Below are positions 5,284 to 5,900 of a stretch of 5,900 bases of DNA, in pieces. Numbering within the stretch: the stretch's first letter is position 1; each line of letters begins with the position of its first letter. This DNA is from Verrucomicrobiota bacterium (GTDB lineage: Bacteria > Verrucomicrobiota > Verrucomicrobiia > Limisphaerales > UBA11320), in contig VHDG01000268.1 of assembly GCA_016871475.1 (NCBI GenBank), forward strand, positions 1-5,900. The letters are read 5' to 3'. A program made the translations under genes and the position numbers. The notes beneath the pieces were generated by a model that was not told where the DNA came from, searched no databases, and saw only the letters and a list, made by a program, of their open reading frames with translations.

Positions 5284-5900
5284 ATGCCGAGTAGCTCTGG
5301 ACATAACCTTAAATTCTTACCCATCGCCGGGGTCGTTGCTCTGATCCTGATCGGTGCCGTGTTCTTTGTGGGTGGGAATGCCAGGCCTTTGCCCGTCATC
5401 AGCCAGATGAGGCCGTTCACTCTTACCAACCAGCATGGGAAACCCGTCACGTTGAGCACCCTCAAAGGCAAGGTTTGGGTTGCGCAAATCATCTTTACTC
5501 GCTGCCCGGGGCCATGTTTACGGATGGCGCAACTCATGGATCAGCTTCAGCAGTCGTTAGTCTCCAACCCGGATGTTGTTTTCGTGTCTTTAACAACGGA
5601 TCCCGATTACGACACACCCGAGGTATTGTCAGCCTATTCGAAGAGGTTTTCTCCGGCGGGTGACCGTTGGCATTTTCTCACCGGGACCAAACAGGAGATC
5701 TACAAAGTGGCTGTCGAGGACATGAAGCTGACTTCGGTGGAGACAAAGCCTGAGGACCGAACGTCACCCGATGAATTGTTTGTTCATAGCACCATCTCCG
5801 TCGTTTTGGATGAGCAAGGGCGAGTCAGAATGTCCGTGGAAGCTCTGGAGCCCGAAGGATTGCAAAAGCTCAAGGAGACTGTGGAGAGGCTCTTGCGTGA
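5284..5900 (+). CDS. SCO1/SenC-type copper chaperone, 3' end outside the window
   Basis: Membrane-anchored thioredoxin-fold protein of the SCO family, expected to deliver copper or maintain thiols for CuA assembly in CoxB. The frame stays open to the right edge with 205 residues visible, close to a full-length SCO. A single N-terminal helix (about 11-31) anchors it with the rest in the periplasm. FTLTNQHGKPVTLSTLKGKV (45-64) is the typical entry strand. The copper-binding CxxxC is C74-P-G-P-C78 after FTR. The distant copper-ligand His is H168 in LFVHSTISVVLDEQG, and VFVSLTTDPDYDTPEVL (99-115) is the characteristic mid-region. In-frame TGAs at 5275 and 5278 exclude a longer start. The best purine-rich site, GGGAGG (5262-5267), is 16 bases from the ATG, which is long. 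It is probably the last piece of the oxidase assembly set, although the 189-base gap may separate its transcription. Confidence 0.94.
   Translation, partial: MPSSSGHNLKFLPIAGVVALILIGAVFFVGGNARPLPVISQMRPFTLTNQHGKPVTLSTLKGKVWVAQIIFTRCPGPCLRMAQLMDQLQQSLVSNPDVVFVSLTTDPDYDTPEVLSAYSKRFSPAGDRWHFLTGTKQEIYKVAVEDMKLTSVETKPEDRTSPDELFVHSTISVVLDEQGRVRMSVEALEPEGLQKLKETVERLLR

Noticed and set aside
5475..5663. 62-codon plus-strand frame inside the SCO gene
   Set aside because: It is out of frame with the clear SCO coding sequence (CPGPC and distal His), so it is a shadow.

Overview
This window is a respiratory gene cluster on the + strand. It encodes an A-family (aa3-type) cytochrome c oxidase together with haem and copper assembly factors. 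The protein sequences most resemble the oxidase type I associate with Verrucomicrobiota, Acidobacteriota and Planctomycetota. Features pointing that way are a CoxB starting near LGLPVVTSAHGRDVDH, a CuA loop reading CAQLCGNGHAAM, a long CoxA with an RRMSDGG tail motif, and the order ctaB-coxA-coxC-cox4-small ORFs-coxB-sco with coxB late. A verrucomicrobium of the Pedosphaera/Limisphaerales kind is my best guess. This rests on protein resemblance from memory, not on a search.

Layout: bases 1-727 hold the 3' part of ctaB (haem O synthase), cut by the left edge. A 72-base gap with a perfect TTGACA box precedes coxA (800-2659, catalytic subunit I). coxC (2683-3465, subunit III with an unusual inserted loop) and a subunit IV gene (3489-3809) follow. 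Two small membrane-protein genes come next (3817-4029 and 4026-4310); they overlap as ATGA, and the second carries a CATCFG motif after a signal peptide. coxB (4318-5094, subunit II with the CuA site) closes the structural block. A 189-base gap contains a perfect 10-bp inverted repeat enclosing a smaller hairpin. It leads to a SCO-type copper chaperone gene (5284 to beyond the right edge).

How they work together: CtaB makes haem O, the precursor of the haem A carried by CoxA. The SCO protein is expected to deliver copper to the CuA site of CoxB. CoxB passes electrons from cytochrome c (no cytochrome c domain is fused here) to haem a and the haem a3/CuB centre of CoxA. CoxC and the subunit IV protein complete the membrane complex. 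The two small proteins are probably accessory subunits or assembly factors, inferred from position only.

Most worth a second look: CoxA lacks the canonical K-pathway lysine (Ile387 in a gapless alignment) while its D-pathway residues are intact; CoxC has an extra charged domain of about 55-60 residues between its third and fourth helices; the small CATCFG protein; and the structured coxB-sco gap. I see no mobile elements, tRNA, rRNA, CRISPR or minus-strand genes.
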